A DNA stretch of 14,683 nucleotides from JBIICI01 sp044238935 (GCA_044238935.1 JBIICI010000028.1:1-14683), one strand, 5' to 3'. Counted from the stretch's first letter, positions 1 through 7,609 are shown. A program made the numbers and translations. Notes: a model not told the origin generated them from the sequence alone.

Positions 1-45
1 CAAGTTACCCCCCCCCCCGCATTATGGGAAACGATAAGACTGTAA
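1..45 (+). CDS. Possible C-terminal end of an upstream gene (partial)
   Basis: The first frame of the window is open from base 1 to a TAA at 43-45 and reads QVTPPPALWETIRL. The three prolines come from an uninterrupted run of 11 C at 8-18. Fourteen residues are too few to identify a family. It could be the end of a gene transcribed in the same direction as algF (algF often follows algI/algJ-type acetylation genes), but it could equally be chance. A miscounted C run would change the frame and the stop. Confidence 0.2.
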   Translation, partial: QVTPPPALWETIRL

Positions 46-329
46 GGCGTTTATGTATCAACATTTTAAACAAGGCGATTTTAGGAATTATAGATTTACA
101 GGTCAGAACGGTAACATTTTTTTTTAGCAAAATCCAATAAAAATGATTAAACCAGACAACATATTGTCGCCACATTCTAATCATAGCCTGATCATTGGCA
201 TTATAGCCAAAGCCAATAAATTTGATGATAAAAACGCCGTGCCATAAAGCATGACGGATGGAACGCAGGAAAAATTATTGAGTTTGGTTATATCCCCGTA
301 CAGATATATTATATATAAAGGAGATCATC
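46..329. other. Gene-free stretch upstream of algF
   Basis: No convincing coding frame is visible on either strand. The stretch is AT-rich, with a T9-10 run near 117-125. It contains a 16-base block (134-149) whose exact reverse complement recurs at 5857-5872, and an 18-base block (275-292) that recurs with one mismatch at 5866-5883. The end is very AT-rich, and a strong Shine-Dalgarno AAAGGAG lies at 317-323, six bases before the algF ATG. The algF promoter is presumably here, but I could not fix a -35/-10 pair compatible with that ribosome-binding site. Confidence 0.5.
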
Positions 330-1058
330 ATGAAAAAGATTTTGTTATTTATGGCATGCACAGCCTTAGTCAGCACCGCAGGTTTTGGTGTAAATGCAGG
401 GATGTTAAAAACAGCGATGCGTGTTGAAAACGCGCCTAATGCTTCTGTGATTCATGTTGCGGCGAATGCTGATGATGGTTTATATGCACCTGTCGCCCCC
501 GAAGGGTCAGCCTTTGTTCGTTTTTTTAACGCGGCGAATCCTGATAAATCTATTGAAATCAAAGCCGGTTCAAAATCTTATGACGCTTTGGCATTCAACA
601 CAGCCACATCCTATTATGTTGTCCCAAAAGGATCTGTTGATCTGACAATTGATGGGAACAGCAGTAAAAATGACATTGTCGCCGGTAAATTTTATACTGT
701 CACACAACAAAAAGACACAAAATCCCTTATTGTATCCGAAGACCAAGCTATCCAAGACAAAGCAAAAGCCAGCATCACTTTGTATAATTACACAAAGATC
801 GATGACGCCAAATTGTCTGCGACCCTTAATGGAAAAGATGTTGATATTGTCAGTGATGTTGATTCATACAAAACAGCAACACGCGAATTAAACCCATTTG
901 AATTGGATTTAAAAGTTACCGCCGCTGAAAAAGAATTGGCACACCCTGCGCCCGTCACTGTTGAGCGCGGCTTTGCCTATGGTCTATTCCTAACGGAAGG
1001 AAAAGACGGCAAAGTACAAGCGGCATGGATTGTTAGCAAAACAGACACAAAGAAATAA
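330..1058 (+). CDS. algF: AlgF-like periplasmic polysaccharide O-acetylation protein
   Basis: The 242-residue product has a signal peptide (residues 1 to about 23, cut at VNA/G). The mature part resembles AlgF, the periplasmic component of the alginate O-acetylation complex that acts with AlgI, AlgJ and AlgX in Pseudomonas. Recognisable blocks are GLYAPVAPEGSAFVRFFNA (50-68), a central all-beta region, a REINP-like RELNPFELDL, and a C-terminal PVTVERG block, in the same order as Pseudomonas AlgF (about 216 residues). The start is supported by AAAGGAG six bases upstream. No algI, algJ, algX or polymerase gene is visible, so the polymer cannot be named. A non-alginate exopolysaccharide acetylation role is possible. 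The gene is followed by its own terminator. Family call from remembered sequence resemblance: confident; polymer: unknown. Confidence 0.8.
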   Translation: MKKILLFMACTALVSTAGFGVNAGMLKTAMRVENAPNASVIHVAANADDGLYAPVAPEGSAFVRFFNAANPDKSIEIKAGSKSYDALAFNTATSYYVVPKGSVDLTIDGNSSKNDIVAGKFYTVTQQKDTKSLIVSEDQAIQDKAKASITLYNYTKIDDAKLSATLNGKDVDIVSDVDSYKTATRELNPFELDLKVTAAEKELAHPAPVTVERGFAYGLFLTEGKDGKVQAAWIVSKTDTKK

Positions 1059-1081
1059 ATGGAAGAATAAATGAAAAACAC

Positions 1082-1108
1082 AGCCTAACCAAATTTCTTG
1101 GTTAGGCT
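1082..1108. terminator. Bidirectional hairpin terminator between algF and kup
   Basis: AGCCTAACCAA (1082-1092) pairs perfectly with TTGGTTAGGCT (1098-1108) around a 5-base loop. On + the stem is followed by ATTCTT, a weak U tract, 23 bases after the algF stop. On - it is followed by GTGTTTTT, a better U tract, so it could also stop transcripts running on from kup through the repeat region. Confidence 0.75.
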
Positions 1109-1114
1109 ATTCTT

Positions 1115-1280
1115 AACAGGAATCGTCGCCAGACGTGATCCGGCATCTTCCGCCTATAAGCACGAGATGCCGTGTCGGTGCACGGCATGACGCGGGGGGG
1201 AAAGCAGAACCCCTCATCACCCTCCTATAAATCAATCCATGCAATAATAACGGACGTGATCCAGTATGACGATTCCTGTT
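1115..1280. repeat. Composite palindromic intergenic repeat with 13-bp terminal inverted repeats
   Basis: AACAGGAATCGTC (1115-1127) is an exact inverted repeat of GACGATTCCTGTT (1268-1280), enclosing 140 bases. Inside, 1125-1190 is a palindromic unit: GACGTGATCCGGCAT at 1132-1146, then GATGCCGTG, then CACGGCATGAC at 1181-1191. A second partial unit, GACGTGATCCAGTAT, lies at 1253-1267. The same type of unit recurs at 5732-5814. The core GTGATCCGG...ATGAC resembles the short dispersed palindromic repeats found between genes in many Alphaproteobacteria. No transposase is present, so if mobile it would depend on enzymes elsewhere. The short minus-strand frame across it is not a gene. Confidence 0.7.
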
Positions 1281-1323
1281 CAGAACACCGTAACCAGATT
1301 TATTTGACTTGACTATAAAAGGC

Positions 1324-3252
1324 TTAAATCGCGATCTGTACACCCAACTCAACAACACGAGAGCGCGGCAATTTATAGAAATCATGCTCCCCCGTCGCAA
1401 GGCGTGTCAGCGCGATATAAAGTTTATCTTGCCAAGCCGGCAATCCATGATGAGGATCAGATACAATTTTGCGGCGCGTTAGGAAATAAATAGCATTATC
1501 CAAATCAATTTCCATTCCTTGGGATTTCGCCAATGCCAAAGCGCGTGGCACATCGGGCGTTTCCATGAAACCAAAGTGAATAATCACACGGGTTAAGCGC
1601 GTTGAGATTCGCTCAACTTGGATGCGCTGCGCATCATCCACATGCGGGAAGGCCGCTGTGACAACAGTCAAAACAATATTATGCTGATGAATAATATGGT
1701 TGTACCTGATGTTTTTGATCAAGGACTCAGGCGTTGTTAGGGCATCATAGGTAAAGAAAATGGCTGTCCCCTCAACCGTCACAGGAGGATTATGATCCAG
1801 TTCTTCGGCAAAATCACAAACACGTACAGATTTACGTTGGGATTTTTCACGTAAATATTTCCCACCATAAATCCATGTCCCCATCAATAAGGATAGGTAA
1901 ATCCCAAATAATACAGGGACAAAACCCCCTTCGAAAATCCGTATCAGATTGGCCGCCAAAAACGCGCCCTCAATTATCATAAAAGGCGCTGTTAAAAGCA
2001 AAGAGACAAAAATGCTGCGATTCCAAATTTTATGAACAACAAAAAATGCCAACATGGTGGTAATGACCATTGTCCCACAAACGGCAATCCCATAAGCCGC
2101 CGCCAAAGCCGCGGAGTTTTGGAAGAGGATACAGAAAAATAAAACCCCATAAAGCAAGATTTTATTCACACCGGGCATATAAATTTGCCCAATATTATGC
2201 TGGGATGTATAGCGAATTTCCATGCGTGGCAAGATTTTAAGCTGAATGGCCTGTTGTGTTAGGGAATACGCCCCTGTAATCACCGCCTGTGCCGCCACAA
2301 TCGTGGCAACAGTCGCCAAAATAACCAACGGTAAAACCCCCCATTCAGGCGCCATCATAAAAAATGGATTAGCAATAGCCGCAGGGTTGGTCATAATTAA
2401 TGCGCCTTGCCCCATATAATTCAAGACCAAACAGGGAAAAACAACAAATAACCATGCAATCTGAATAGGCCGCAAGCCAAAATGTCCCATATCGGCATAG
2501 AGTGCCTCCGCCCCTGTAACGGACAAAAACACCGATCCCATAATCATGAAACTTAAAAACCCATGTCCCAATAAAAACTGAATCGCATAATAGGGATTAA
2601 AAGATTGAAAAATGGCTGGTTGTTGTGCAATCCAATAAATGCCTAATCCCCCCATGACCAAGAACCATACTAAAGTGATAGGGCCAAACAGAGCAGACAC
2701 ACGATGCGTACCAAATTTTTGGAAATAAAATAAAACACATAAAATCGCAATGGATAATGCTAATATATAATGTTGATTTTTAAAAATCGGCGTAACTTCT
2801 TTTAACCCTTCAATTGCTGACATCACGGAAATGGCAGGAGTAATTGCCGCATCCGCATAAAATAAAGATGCCCCCACAACACCAACAAACATAATTGTGG
2901 TACGCAATTTGGTTTGCGTCACGGCCTTTCTGACCATGTTCATCAACACCAAAATCCCGCCCTCGCCTTTATGATTTGCATTCAATAAGAACAGGACATA
3001 TTTCACGGTCACAATCAACAACAATGACCAAATAATGAGTGACAAAATTCCAAAGATTTCGGCATTTTCAAGCCCACCATGGGACAATTTATGGATAGAC
3101 TCCCGAAACGCATATAAGGGGCTGGTGCCAATATCCCCATACACAATCCCAATACATCCAACCAAGGTAATTAGAAACTGTTTTGCTCCATGCCCCTTAG
3201 GCGTTGAATCATTAAATTCATGGGCAGACTGCGCTTGTGTGCTGTTCATCAT
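1324..3252 (-). CDS. kup: Kup/Trk-type low-affinity potassium transporter
   Basis: This inner-membrane potassium uptake protein of the KUP/HAK/KT family has 642 residues from the ATG at 3252. The family signature GDIGTSPLYAFRES lies near residues 39-52. It is followed by about twelve hydrophobic helices, with typical segments such as GVVGASLFYADAAITPAISV and VTGAEALYADMGHFG. A hydrophilic C-terminal domain starts near residue 460 and ends in VVELGVQIAI. The length fits the family (about 620-650). A TTG 15 bases upstream (3267) also opens this frame, but ATG with GAAAGA upstream is the better start. It lies 31 bases downstream of the sapC-family stop in the same direction, so the two are probably cotranscribed. 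Function is well supported by motif and topology. Confidence 0.95.
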   Translation of the reverse strand: MMNSTQAQSAHEFNDSTPKGHGAKQFLITLVGCIGIVYGDIGTSPLYAFRESIHKLSHGGLENAEIFGILSLIIWSLLLIVTVKYVLFLLNANHKGEGGILVLMNMVRKAVTQTKLRTTIMFVGVVGASLFYADAAITPAISVMSAIEGLKEVTPIFKNQHYILALSIAILCVLFYFQKFGTHRVSALFGPITLVWFLVMGGLGIYWIAQQPAIFQSFNPYYAIQFLLGHGFLSFMIMGSVFLSVTGAEALYADMGHFGLRPIQIAWLFVVFPCLVLNYMGQGALIMTNPAAIANPFFMMAPEWGVLPLVILATVATIVAAQAVITGAYSLTQQAIQLKILPRMEIRYTSQHNIGQIYMPGVNKILLYGVLFFCILFQNSAALAAAYGIAVCGTMVITTMLAFFVVHKIWNRSIFVSLLLTAPFMIIEGAFLAANLIRIFEGGFVPVLFGIYLSLLMGTWIYGGKYLREKSQRKSVRVCDFAEELDHNPPVTVEGTAIFFTYDALTTPESLIKNIRYNHIIHQHNIVLTVVTAAFPHVDDAQRIQVERISTRLTRVIIHFGFMETPDVPRALALAKSQGMEIDLDNAIYFLTRRKIVSDPHHGLPAWQDKLYIALTRLATGEHDFYKLPRSRVVELGVQIAI

Positions 3253-3283
3253 GGGGTCTTTCGTCAATCAGAGAAAATCGTAT

Positions 3284-4015
3284 TTAGTGCATAATATGCT
3301 CGTTTAACAACCTTGTTAAACGCTGCCATTGGCTACCTGAAAATAAATGGGCATATAGGAAAGGCAAATAGCCCTCCGTCCGCCATTTCAAAAATTGCGC
3401 ATCGGGCAATTTGTTGAATTTTTCTTCATTCAAAATTTTAAAGCCTGCGAACTGGATTTTTTGACCGTTGCCTAAATTAATTTCCGCGGCACGGTCAATC
3501 AATAAATCCTGTTCTAACAATAACTTGCTGAAATCCTGTGTTTGTTGGGCAGCCGCATGGTATGATTTACAAAATTCCAGCGCATTTTGGGATAGTAAAG
3601 ACGCTTTGCCATCCTTATCAAAAAAGGGCTGGTCGCCATTTTTTTCTATAATCTTATCATCCATATCCACACAAAGGGACAGTTGATCACTCTCAGGCAA
3701 TTCGGCGAAAATAAAGGGATAACGGCGAATATAGGCAGGGATATAGGCATTTTCCAGCCATTCGCCTTTACTGTTAATAAATAAATTCTCATTATCCCGT
3801 AACCCCAAAATTGCCACAGGCGTCGCACTCTCATCAGGGCTGAACGCAATCGGGAAGTAATGGCAGATTTGCGGCATTTCAATCAAATTTACAGGCACAG
3901 CATTAATTTCACTAGCAAAGGATAGGCCAAAATTCTTCTTTAAGGATAAATCCGAATGCGCCCGCGCATCAAGAGGCGAAGGGTTTTTATAAAATAAAGG
4001 CAATGAATTTGACAT
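3284..4015 (-). CDS. SapC-family protein
   Basis: The 243-residue soluble protein has no signal peptide or membrane segment. It resembles the SapC family (named after a Campylobacter surface-layer-associated protein and common in Alphaproteobacteria). Typical features are an N-terminal hydrophilic stretch, then GEWLENAYIPAYIRRYPFIF at residues 84-103, a DMDD acidic patch near 117-120, and a C-terminal FLPFLYAHL-like block, here YLPFLYAHLFSGSQWQRL. The biochemical activity of the family is not established. AGGAT lies about nine bases before the ATG, supporting the start. It is first in a probable two-gene unit with kup. That pairing is unusual: such genes are more often seen near TonB receptors or halogenase-like genes. 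Family call confident, role unknown. Confidence 0.8.
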   Translation of the reverse strand: MSNSLPLFYKNPSPLDARAHSDLSLKKNFGLSFASEINAVPVNLIEMPQICHYFPIAFSPDESATPVAILGLRDNENLFINSKGEWLENAYIPAYIRRYPFIFAELPESDQLSLCVDMDDKIIEKNGDQPFFDKDGKASLLSQNALEFCKSYHAAAQQTQDFSKLLLEQDLLIDRAAEINLGNGQKIQFAGFKILNEEKFNKLPDAQFLKWRTEGYLPFLYAHLFSGSQWQRLTRLLNEHIMH

Positions 4016-4153
4016 GGAATGATCCTAAAAAAAATAAAGTAAAACCAAACTTCACAATAAAGCAGAACAGGATTCAGAATCAAGTGGATTTATGATTTGA
4101 AAATCATTAAAAAGAAGAAAGGTAAAAAACTTTTAAAAAACGGATTGTCAAAA

Positions 4154-5461
4154 ATGAAAATAGTGATGATTGGCGCAGGATATGTTGGTTTAGTATCAGG
4201 AACATGCTTTGCGCAATTTGGCTTTGATGTCACCTGTGTGGATACCGATCCATCCAAAATTGACCGCTTGCACCAAGGGATCATGCCGATCTATGAGGCA
4301 GGGTTGGAGGATATGGTGGCTGAAAACGTCAAAGCAGGGCGCTTGCATTTTTCAACCGATTTAAAAACAGCCATTGTCGGTGCAGATGCCGCTTTTATTG
4401 CCGTCGGCACACCGCGTCGTCATACGGATGGACATGCCGATTTATCCTATGTGTATCAAGCCGCCAAGGATATTGCTGAGGCTGCCACGGGCTATATTGT
4501 GATTGTCACCAAATCCACCGTACCCGTGGGCACAGCCGCTGAGGTTGAACGCATCACGAGAGATGCCGCCCCAAACGGAGAATTTGATATTTGTTCAAAC
4601 CCTGAATTCTTACGCGAAGGCGCCGCGATTAATGATTTTATGCGCCCTGACAAAGTGGTCATCGGCAGCAAATCAGAGCGCGCGCGTAAAGTGATGGATG
4701 CGATTTATCGCCCTTTATTCCTTAATGAAACCCCGATTGTACATGTCGATACGCCCACGGCGGAAATGATTAAATATGCCAATAATGCGTTTTTGGCAAC
4801 AAAGATCACTTTTATCAATGAGATTGCGGATCTGTGCGAAAAAACAGGCGCAGATGTGCAAAAAGTATCCAAAGCCATGGGCATGGATGGTCGAATCGGT
4901 GGAAAATTCCTCAATGCCGGCCCCGGATATGGCGGATCCTGTTTCCCTAAGGATACCATCGCCCTCACGCAAACAGGTCGCCAATATGGCGCACCGCAGC
5001 GATTGGTTGAAACCGTGATTGCTGTCAATAATGACCGCAAAGTGGCGATGGCGTATAAGATCATTGCTGCCTGTGGCGGTGATGTGCGCGGCAAGAAAAT
5101 CGGGATTTTAGGGATTGCCTTTAAACCTGAGACCGATGATATTCGTGATGCGCCTGCTTTGACCATTATTCCACTATTGCAACATGCAGGGGCAATTATC
5201 ACCGCCCATGACCCCCAAGCCGTGAATCACGCCCAACAGGTGCTAACGGACATAGAATGGGTTGAAAACCCCTATGATGTGGCGCTTGATGCCGATGCGG
5301 TGGTGGTGATTACCGAATGGAATACCTATCGCGGTCTTAATTTACAAAAAATGGGCGAATTGATGAAAAACCGCAGGTTAATTGATTTGCGCAATATTTA
5401 CACGGCAACAGAGGCAGGGGATGCAGGGTTTGCATTTTTCCCCGTAGGAAAGCAGTCTTAA
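4154..5461 (+). CDS. ugd: UDP-glucose 6-dehydrogenase
   Basis: The enzyme oxidises UDP-glucose twice with NAD+ to give UDP-glucuronic acid, a precursor for exopolysaccharide, capsule and LPS sugars. The 435-residue product starts MKIVMIGAGYVGLVSG, a Rossmann GxGYVG motif. It carries the active-site block GYGGSCFPKD with catalytic Cys263, Lys207 and Asn211 in EMIKYANN, and a C-terminal NAD-dependent domain with KIGILGIAFKPETDDIRDAP. The frame is open upstream to a TTG at 4097, but that prefix is a lysine-rich run unlike the family, so the ATG at 4154 is chosen although no strong ribosome-binding site precedes it. GDP-mannose dehydrogenase (AlgD) is a relative, but the sequence fits Ugd better. 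It is divergent from the sapC-family gene. Confidence 0.93.
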   Translation: MKIVMIGAGYVGLVSGTCFAQFGFDVTCVDTDPSKIDRLHQGIMPIYEAGLEDMVAENVKAGRLHFSTDLKTAIVGADAAFIAVGTPRRHTDGHADLSYVYQAAKDIAEAATGYIVIVTKSTVPVGTAAEVERITRDAAPNGEFDICSNPEFLREGAAINDFMRPDKVVIGSKSERARKVMDAIYRPLFLNETPIVHVDTPTAEMIKYANNAFLATKITFINEIADLCEKTGADVQKVSKAMGMDGRIGGKFLNAGPGYGGSCFPKDTIALTQTGRQYGAPQRLVETVIAVNNDRKVAMAYKIIAACGGDVRGKKIGILGIAFKPETDDIRDAPALTIIPLLQHAGAIITAHDPQAVNHAQQVLTDIEWVENPYDVALDADAVVVITEWNTYRGLNLQKMGELMKNRRLIDLRNIYTATEAGDAGFAFFPVGKQS

Positions 5462-5535
5462 GGTTTTTTTGGTAAGAGATTAAAGACATTTTATGGATAA
5501 AACTGTGAATGAATATTCTCTAACAGCTGTGCCTG

Positions 5536-5570
5536 AGGTCAAACGGGCTTCGTTTGGCTTTTCGGTTTTA
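5536..5570 (+). terminator. Probable terminator downstream of ugd
   Basis: AGGTCAAACG (5536-5545) pairs with CGTTTGGCTT (5551-5560), ten pairs including two G-U, around a 5-base loop. It is followed by TTCGGTTTTA and, further on, more T runs. It sits 75 bases after the ugd stop. It overlaps the proposed TTG start at 5554 of the small downstream ORF, which weakens one call or the other. Confidence 0.5.
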
Positions 5571-5763
5571 TCCTTTTTTAGCTTGGCTGGTTGCGATTAT
5601 ATTTATTTATACACCCCTATCTCTTACCACCATTGATTCAATTGATGGGTTGATCGTAGCAGGTTTGGTTTATACAATGATCTATTTGGTACAAATTCTT
5701 CTGCGTAAAATTGGACATCCCAAAAAATATAGTCGTACCGGACGTGATCCGGTATCCCTGTGA
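5554..5763 (+). CDS. Doubtful small two-helix membrane protein, possibly a frameshifted remnant
   Basis: The 69-residue frame has a TTG start and two clear hydrophobic stretches: FLAWLVAIIFIYTPL (about 8-22) and LIVAGLVYTMIYLVQILL (about 33-50). A basic tail follows. No ATG or ribosome-binding site fits the frame, and a terminator-like hairpin covers the start. An ATG at 5493 in another frame encodes MDKTVNEYSLTAVPEVKR and then runs on into this region. A single-base frameshift near 5555-5590 would join it to the hydrophobic part, giving a protein of roughly 90 residues. The last ten residues (SRTGRDPVSL) are translated from the palindromic repeat at 5732-5814, so the natural C-terminus was probably altered by it. 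No family recognised. Confidence 0.3.
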   Translation: MAFRFYPFLAWLVAIIFIYTPLSLTTIDSIDGLIVAGLVYTMIYLVQILLRKIGHPKKYSRTGRDPVSL

Positions 5764-5814
5764 TCAGCAGCAATTTCCTACTCAGGAGAGCTCCCGTATC
5801 GCGCACGGGATGAC
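5732..5814. repeat. Second copy of the palindromic intergenic repeat
   Basis: GTCGTACCGGACGTGATCCGGTA opens at 5732 and the element closes with CCCGTATCGCGCACGGGATGAC ending at 5814. The outer arms are short palindromes: ACCGGACGTGATCCGGT, and CCCGT...ACGGG. It shares GACGTGATCCGG and the closing ATGAC with the copy at 1125-1191, and both copies are followed within a few bases by AAAGCAG (1201-1207 and 5820-5826). It lies between the small ORF and the convergent ftsZ. Confidence 0.7.
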
Positions 5815-5902
5815 GTCATAAAGCAGGGAAATCAAGACTAGGTAGACCGAATGATATAATCATTTTTATTGGGTTTGGTTATAACCAAATTTACAGCGTA
5901 TC

Positions 5903-7609
5903 TTAATTTGCCTGACGACGTAAAAAGGCAGGAATATCCAGATCAAAGAAATCTGCATCTGCGTTTTTCTTGATATTCAAATCCTCTGTTTTCTCAATCT
6001 CATTAAGAGATGGAATATCCGCAGCCACAAAAGATTCCTGCGCAACAGCAGCAGATGAAGCCGCAACAGCATCTTGTCTGAGATCACGTCCTAAGCCAAA
6101 ACGATCAAAAAATGAGCCTGACTTTGGCTGCGCTTGCTCTGTAACAGCATCAAAAGAATGAATTTCGCCAACCAAATCATTTTGTTGTGAAACCATACCA
6201 TAAGTAGGACGGTTATTAGATTGATCAACCTCAATCGCACGCGGGGGGATAAATGAGCCACCCACACGCTCACCACGCATGGTGTGTGTATTGGCTGCCT
6301 GCATCACAGGTGCCATAGAAATTGATTCCAACCGTGCAGGTTGCTGCGCCTTCATGGGCGCTTCTGTTACATCGGATAACAAGCTAGGCTGAACAGGCGC
6401 AGAAGACACAGGCGCCAAAAACGGTGCTGAGGCAGCATGATGTGAGATTTTTTCCTGTGATCCACGTTCGCTGGTGAATGTATTATTCGCCACGGGAGCA
6501 CGCATCGAATTCATAAAACCTTGGGCTGCGTTGTTTGATCCGAGAGCGGATATGCCTTGCGCCGCAGGGGCTTGGATGCTGTTATGCGCAGAAGAAGAGC
6601 GTGTCACCGTACGGTCATCACCGCCTGTGCGACGTTGATCAATATGATCAATTCCTGTTGCAACAACAGAAACGCGCATTGATCCTTCTAATTTTTCATC
6701 AAAGCTTGTTCCAAAAATAATATTCGCATTGCTATCAACTTCATCACGGATACGGTTACAGGCCTCATCGGCTTCGAACAATGTCATGTCATAACCGCCT
6801 GTGATATTGATAATCACGCCACGCGCGCCTTTCATCGATACATCATCCAATAATGGGTTATTAATGGCGGCTTCGGCGGCTTCGATTGCACGACGATCAC
6901 CTGAGGCCTCCCCTGTTCCCATCATGGCTTTACCCATTTCCTGCATCGCAGTGCGAATATCCGCAAAATCCAAATTGATTAAACCGGGGCGGATCATCAA
7001 ATCTGTGACACCTTGAACGCCTGATTGCAAAACGCTGTCTGCCATTTTAAACGCATCTGCGAATGTTGTTTTTTCATTTGCGACACGAAATAAATTCTGA
7101 TTGGGGATCACAATCAATGTATCCACATATTCTTGCATTTCACGGATACCTTCATCTGCCATGCTCATGCGTTTTGAGCCTTCGAAATGGAAAGGTTTTG
7201 TAACAACGCCAACAGTCAAAATCCCTAATTCACGGCAAGCGCGCGCGATAACGGGCGCAGCGCCTGTTCCTGTACCGCCCCCCATACCTGCGGCAATAAA
7301 GACCATATTTTCCCCCGATACGGCCTCAATGATTTCTTGTAAACTTTCCTCAGCAGCAGCGCGCCCAACTTCAGGACGTGATCCAGCGCCTAAACCGCCC
7401 GTTAATTTTTCCCCTAATTGAATTTTCTTACCTGCAATCGAGCGCTCCAACGCTTGCGCATCTGTGTTGCACGTTAGAAACTCCACACCTTGCATATTGC
7501 TGGCGATCATATTATCAACAGCATTTCCCCCTGCGCCACCTGCACCAATAACAGTGATTTTAGGCGTTAGATGTGTGACGTCTTTTGATTGAATGCGAAC
7601 ATTGATCAT
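5903..7609 (-). CDS. ftsZ: Cell division protein FtsZ
   Basis: This is the tubulin-like GTPase that assembles the division ring at midcell. The 568-residue product has an N-terminal GTP-binding domain starting PKITVIGAGGAGGNAVDNM (16-34). The tubulin signature GMGGGTGTGA lies at 108-117, and the catalytic T7 loop NLDFADI at 212-218. The second globular domain ends near residue 320. A long low-complexity linker rich in Ala, Ser, Gln and Pro follows (about 325-550), then the conserved C-terminal peptide FFDLDIPAFLRRQAN (554-568) that binds membrane tethers such as FtsA. The length and long linker fit alphaproteobacterial FtsZ. GGAG lies about ten bases before the ATG. ftsQ and ftsA are not upstream as they usually are in this class. 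A response regulator/HPt pair is there instead. Confidence 0.97.
   Translation of the reverse strand: MINVRIQSKDVTHLTPKITVIGAGGAGGNAVDNMIASNMQGVEFLTCNTDAQALERSIAGKKIQLGEKLTGGLGAGSRPEVGRAAAEESLQEIIEAVSGENMVFIAAGMGGGTGTGAAPVIARACRELGILTVGVVTKPFHFEGSKRMSMADEGIREMQEYVDTLIVIPNQNLFRVANEKTTFADAFKMADSVLQSGVQGVTDLMIRPGLINLDFADIRTAMQEMGKAMMGTGEASGDRRAIEAAEAAINNPLLDDVSMKGARGVIINITGGYDMTLFEADEACNRIRDEVDSNANIIFGTSFDEKLEGSMRVSVVATGIDHIDQRRTGGDDRTVTRSSSAHNSIQAPAAQGISALGSNNAAQGFMNSMRAPVANNTFTSERGSQEKISHHAASAPFLAPVSSAPVQPSLLSDVTEAPMKAQQPARLESISMAPVMQAANTHTMRGERVGGSFIPPRAIEVDQSNNRPTYGMVSQQNDLVGEIHSFDAVTEQAQPKSGSFFDRFGLGRDLRQDAVAASSAAVAQESFVAADIPSLNEIEKTEDLNIKKNADADFFDLDIPAFLRRQAN

Noticed and set aside
275..312. 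TTGGTT / TATTAT (17-base spacing) as the algF promoter
   Set aside because: Transcription would start inside the AAAGGAG ribosome-binding site, so the pair cannot serve algF in the usual way.
1113..1400. 95-residue minus-strand open frame across the repeat and the end of kup
   Set aside because: It is read mostly from the palindromic repeat and overlaps the well-supported kup 3' end. The composition (Arg- and Ser-rich, no family) is what such repeats give by chance.
3253..3267. TTG start of Kup 15 bases upstream of the ATG
   Set aside because: ATG with GAAAGA in front is available and adds nothing lost from the family domain. TTG cannot be excluded.
4097..4153. N-terminal extension of Ugd from a TTG start
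   Set aside because: The added 19 residues are a lysine-rich run that precedes the Rossmann motif. Family members begin at MKI-x-x-IGAGYVG.
4154..5461. Reading this gene as algD (GDP-mannose 6-dehydrogenase) to complete an alginate pathway with algF
   Set aside because: The N-terminus, the GPGYGGSCFPKD context and overall pattern fit UDP-glucose dehydrogenase, and no other alginate gene is present.
5874..5889. Perfect 16-base palindrome TTTGGTTATAACCAAA as the ftsZ terminator
   Set aside because: On - it is followed by CCCAATAAAAA, not a U tract, and the hairpin would have only a six-pair stem. It may be an operator or chance.
7101..7421. 106-residue plus-strand frame inside ftsZ
   Set aside because: It lies antisense to the GTPase domain of FtsZ, has no ribosome-binding site and is an antisense shadow.
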